From: Mycobacterium gordonae
GTDB taxonomy: Bacteria > Actinomycetota > Actinomycetes > Mycobacteriales > Mycobacteriaceae
Direction: 5' to 3'
DNA: 64,000 nt
NCBI RefSeq assembly: GCF_017086405.1
Contig: NZ_CP070974.1
Location: 1-64,000 of the forward strand
Shown here piece by piece: positions 60,905-64,000 of the stretch (the first letter of the stretch is position 1; each line of letters begins with the position of its first letter). The position numbers and the translations under genes are program-made. The notes beneath the pieces are model-generated. The model saw only the letters and a list, made by a program, of their open reading frames with translations. It was not told the DNA's origin and did no database searches.

Positions 60905-62815
60905 ATGCCCAGCGCCAGGGCCGATCATCGGATCTCGGAGTCGGGCGGCGCGATTACACTTCAGGCTGTGGCGCGGTTTATCGGTTCGGGGTTCAGTCGC
61001 GTCAAAACCGATGCCCTGATCGATGAGTGGAAAAACGCGTGCCTCCTGGAATCGGGGTCGCTGATCTTTCCCGATCGCAGCGTTTGGACAATCGAGAACC
61101 TGCAGGACTTCCGGGAGCGCTTGATTGAGAACCCGCTGCAGGGTGCTGATCAGAGCTTCGGTCAGAAGTTGGCGCTGCAACTGGAAACCGCTGATGAAGA
61201 AATCCGTTGGCTGGTCGTTGAACTCGTCGCCATCTATTTGCTGTTCGTGCGCGAAGCCATCGGCACCCCGGCAAAGCGCGCCATGCTCAAGTCGATAGTT
61301 GCGCCGCTGGGTGAGGAGCTGCCGCCAGGGTGGCAGAAGATCTCGGAGGCGATGAGCGAGGGCATCGGCAATCCCGGACCGGGCTACAACCTCACCCGCG
61401 ACCGCCAGATCGGCTACCTGATCGATTTCTGTCTGCGCTTCAAAGCCATCGGCGAACCGCACGAGCAGCAGCAGCTCCTGACAGACCCGTGGCGGATGCG
61501 TGACTTCGCTGACGCTGCGAGCGCGGGGATCGCAGTACGCGAAATGCGACACATCCTGCTGCACCTGTTGTTTCCCGACGAGTTCGAGCGAATATCCAGT
61601 CGCACCCATAAGCGCGTGATTGTCGATGCGTTCGCCAACGAATTCTTGACTGGTGACGCTGTCTCCGACGATGTTGATGAGCGGCTGTATGAGATTCGGC
61701 AGCGATTGGCGGCCACGGGTGCCCAGCCCAGTGGCGGCGATTCGATGTTCGACTTTTATCGGCCGCCGCTGCAATCGATCTGGGATCCCGGTTCGACTCA
61801 GTCTGAAGGTGCCAGCGACATTGACCTTCTGGCGTACAAGAAGCAGCTCGTCGTCTTCGGTGCTCCCGGCACGGGCAAGACACACCGGACACGTCAACTG
61901 GCTGAACAGATCATTCGGCGGGCAGCCTTGGAAAAGTGGGGTGCAGCAAGGTTTTTCACCGAACAAGCAGCACTTGACGGCTATATTGCGGCGAATGTGC
62001 ACTGGCTACAACTGCATCCCGGTTACGGCTATGAGGAGTTCATCCGGGGGCTGCGTCTGACACCGGACGGCAGTACAACCTACGTTCCCGGCTACCTGCC
62101 GTTGTTGGTCAAGGCGATCAATGCTGTTCCTGCGAAGGACCGGTTGCCAGTGGTTCTTGTTCTCGATGAGATCAACCGCACCGACCTGAGCCGGATGTTC
62201 GGTGAAGCATTCAGCCTGCTGGAGAATCGCGACTCAGTTGCGATCCTTCCCGGTGTCAACAGCGACAACGGAGACGATCAGGTAGCGACGCTGGCGCTGC
62301 CGTCCAACCTGTTCGTGATCGGCACGATGAACCTGATCGACCAGTCCGTCGAGGAGCTCGACTTCGCGTTACGGCGTCGATTCTTCTGGCGCCCAGCAGA
62401 ATTCGATGCATCAGCAATCATTGCGGTCAACGCGAACCGCTGGCGCAAACACTCACCCACAAAGTGGGGCTGGGATCGGGCAGTCGACGACATGACTCTC
62501 CTCGCTGAACGAGCGGGGTTGCTTAACCAGGCCATATCGGCCTCGCCGCACCTCGGATCGCAGTACGAGCTCGGCCACACGTACTACTTCGACGCATCAT
62601 TTTTCGTCGGCAACTGGCTGCGCGGTCGCAAAACCCTCTCAGGAGGAGGGGTTTTATGGGCCACGAATGGAAAGCCGCGGCCCGGTCTGAACGATCTGTG
62701 GACCTACTCATTGGAACCGCTGTTGATGCAGTATCTCGGTGGACTCGAGGCGGATGTCGCTGCCAGTGAGCGTGCGCGGTTGAAAGCGGTGCTGTTCAGC
62801 GGAACCCTCCCGTGA
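60905..62815 (+). CDS. mcrB: McrB-like AAA+ GTPase subunit of a type IV restriction system
   Basis: 636 residues. The N-terminal ~300 residues are a helical target-sensing region (GYLIDFCLRFKAIGEPHEQQ) unlike the DNA-binding domain of E. coli McrB. The motor domain has Walker A VFGAPGTGKTHRTRQLA, LQLHPGYGYEEFIRGLR, Walker B LPVVLVLDEINRTDLSRMFG, and the McrB signature VIGTMNLIDQSVEELDFALRRRF. Such proteins translocate on modified DNA and recruit McrC. The 3' end overlaps mcrC (GTGA). Confidence 0.95.
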   Translation: MPSARADHRISESGGAITLQAVARFIGSGFSRVKTDALIDEWKNACLLESGSLIFPDRSVWTIENLQDFRERLIENPLQGADQSFGQKLALQLETADEEIRWLVVELVAIYLLFVREAIGTPAKRAMLKSIVAPLGEELPPGWQKISEAMSEGIGNPGPGYNLTRDRQIGYLIDFCLRFKAIGEPHEQQQLLTDPWRMRDFADAASAGIAVREMRHILLHLLFPDEFERISSRTHKRVIVDAFANEFLTGDAVSDDVDERLYEIRQRLAATGAQPSGGDSMFDFYRPPLQSIWDPGSTQSEGASDIDLLAYKKQLVVFGAPGTGKTHRTRQLAEQIIRRAALEKWGAARFFTEQAALDGYIAANVHWLQLHPGYGYEEFIRGLRLTPDGSTTYVPGYLPLLVKAINAVPAKDRLPVVLVLDEINRTDLSRMFGEAFSLLENRDSVAILPGVNSDNGDDQVATLALPSNLFVIGTMNLIDQSVEELDFALRRRFFWRPAEFDASAIIAVNANRWRKHSPTKWGWDRAVDDMTLLAERAGLLNQAISASPHLGSQYELGHTYYFDASFFVGNWLRGRKTLSGGGVLWATNGKPRPGLNDLWTYSLEPLLMQYLGGLEADVAASERARLKAVLFSGTLP

Positions 62816-64000
62816 GTGAACCGGTCATCTTCCAGGACCTCTCACTGCGGACCGCAGCGAATCCCTCCGAAGATGCATGGCTGGCACGTCTAGCCACTCG
62901 CCTACGCGAGCAGGATCACGTCCTGCGGCTCGCCGGGCGTGGGACGCGTGTCGATGACGAGGACGAGGCCGCACTCAGCCGCGGCTCTGACGGAAATTGG
63001 TGGGCGGGGCGCTATATCGGCGAGTTGCGATTCGAAGACCGAGAGATCCGCATCGAACCGCGCCTGGGCATCGAAGTGATCGGTGCTTGGCTCGCCCTGG
63101 CGCTCAATGTCACAGTGGTGCCCCGTTCAGCAACGTCCGGGACGCGGGCGCCGCTTATCGTGGAAGTGATCGACCGAGTGTGGTCAGCGGCAGTGGCCGA
63201 CGCTGCTCGGCACGGCACACCCCGATTGCGTCGACTCACCCGCCACGACGAACTATTTGTGCGGGGCCGCCTCGATGTCGCTGGCACGTCAAAGCATCGC
63301 AGAGCGGGCAGTCCCCTCGTGACGACCGTGCGCCATGACCGCGATCTCGACAACCCGGTCGCACGGGTGATCGTTCTGGCAGATCGAGCGCTGCGGTCGT
63401 TGCAGCCGTTCAAACCGACCTGGCGGCCGGCCACGACGGGTAGCGTCTTGGCGCAGCTGCGCGGTGTGGTCGGCGCTCTACCTGACCTACCGACCTCCGC
63501 GGCGTTGCGCCGCGTGCGATATACCCCCATCAGCCGACGGTTCGAAGGCGTCGCGCACCTGTCGTACGAAATTGCAAAGCGGCGAGGATATTTGACGTCG
63601 GCGAGCGCCGCTGACCTATCCGGCGTCCTGATCGACGTGGCTGAACTCTGGGAGCTGTTCCTGCTACACGCTGCGCGACGTGCCTTTGGCGCTACCCGCG
63701 TGGCTCACGGCACGGCAGAACAACAAGGAATGCACTTGTTGCGGTCGCACGCCAAGCCCGAAATTCACATGGGGCGGCTCAAACCCGACATCGTGGTGCA
63801 TGACTCTGGTGGGCGAGTATGTGCAGTCATCGACGCCAAGTACAAGCGGCTGCGCTCGTGGTCGGGTAACCCGAGCGGCGTCGACCGGGGCGATCTCTAC
63901 CAGCTCGCTGCTTACCTCGCCGGACACGACGCCGAGCTTGGTGTGCTGGCCTACCCGGCCCACGACCAGGATGACGCCTTGGCCCACTCGGCTGGGCCCT
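62812..64000 (+). CDS. mcrC: McrC-like nuclease subunit, 3' end beyond window
   Basis: From GTG 62812 the frame stays open to the window edge (~396 residues, C-terminus missing). An N-terminal beta-rich region (WWAGRYIGELRFEDREIRIE, then PRLGIEVIGAWLALAL) is followed by FEGVAHLSYEIAKRRGY and the nuclease core LKPDIVVHDSGGR followed by CAVIDAKYKR, a PD-(D/E)XK site with D and D-x-K. McrC supplies the cleavage activity to McrB hexamers. Confidence 0.93.
   Translation, partial: MSEPVIFQDLSLRTAANPSEDAWLARLATRLREQDHVLRLAGRGTRVDDEDEAALSRGSDGNWWAGRYIGELRFEDREIRIEPRLGIEVIGAWLALALNVTVVPRSATSGTRAPLIVEVIDRVWSAAVADAARHGTPRLRRLTRHDELFVRGRLDVAGTSKHRRAGSPLVTTVRHDRDLDNPVARVIVLADRALRSLQPFKPTWRPATTGSVLAQLRGVVGALPDLPTSAALRRVRYTPISRRFEGVAHLSYEIAKRRGYLTSASAADLSGVLIDVAELWELFLLHAARRAFGATRVAHGTAEQQGMHLLRSHAKPEIHMGRLKPDIVVHDSGGRVCAVIDAKYKRLRSWSGNPSGVDRGDLYQLAAYLAGHDAELGVLAYPAHDQDDALAHSAGP

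Overview
The window reads as one side of a large conjugative plasmid of a slow-growing Mycobacterium, similar in architecture to the published pRAW-type plasmids. Evidence: high GC, PE, PPE and PE_PGRS proteins, WhiB-like regulators, a complete plasmid-type ESX (type VII) locus beside a Gram-positive type IV secretion (T4SS) cluster, and two ParA systems with a replication-like gene. No rRNA, tRNA or CRISPR array was seen.

Layout. Positions 1-10110 hold the conjugation machinery. On the minus strand is the coupling ATPase (cut by the left edge) with its membrane partner and a small regulator. On the plus strand are an anchored discoidin-like protein, a TcpC/VirB8-like protein, a pilin-like peptide, a VirB4 ATPase and a VirB6-like multispanning protein. 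A receptor-type Ser/Thr kinase follows (10155-11672). Positions 11861-29132 are a full ESX-5-ordered locus on the minus strand: eccB-eccC-PE-PPE-esx-esx-espG-espI-like-eccD-mycP-eccE-eccA. eccE is broken by one missing G in a homopolymer. Upstream in the same direction (29143-37967) lie accessory and effector genes. Two of them share an almost identical N-terminal module but end in different peptidoglycan-hydrolase domains, and there is a 716-bp tandem duplication with a chimeric remnant at its junction.

Positions 38258-40540 carry a WhiB-like regulator, a small DNA-binding-like protein and a replication-initiator-like protein. Positions 40553-44749 are an espACD/espB-like substrate cluster. 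Positions 45324-47917 are a second WhiB-like protein translationally coupled to a primase-polymerase-like protein. Positions 48075-51721 are the partition region. It has a ParA with a small C-terminal ribbon-helix-helix-like partner, preceded by a striking array of GTGA boxes on an 8-bp phase, and then a second ParA/ParB pair. A 16-bp perfect palindrome lies on each side of the first system.

Positions 51767-64000 are cargo: small DNA-binding proteins, a VbhA-like antitoxin with a Fic toxin, small secreted and membrane proteins, decayed IS elements around a two-gene PD-(D/E)XK-like module, a PE_PGRS protein, and a McrBC restriction system running off the right edge.

How the parts fit: the T4SS supplies the DNA-transfer ATPases and channel. 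The ESX locus and its substrates, including cell-wall hydrolases, probably supply the outer-envelope and wall-remodelling functions that the T4SS genes in view lack. The partition, toxin-antitoxin and restriction genes maintain and protect the plasmid. Several reading frames (eccE, the coupling-protein partner, the second parA, the IS3 transposase) look disrupted by single-base indels, mostly at homopolymers, so raw-read checking matters before any biological reading of them.
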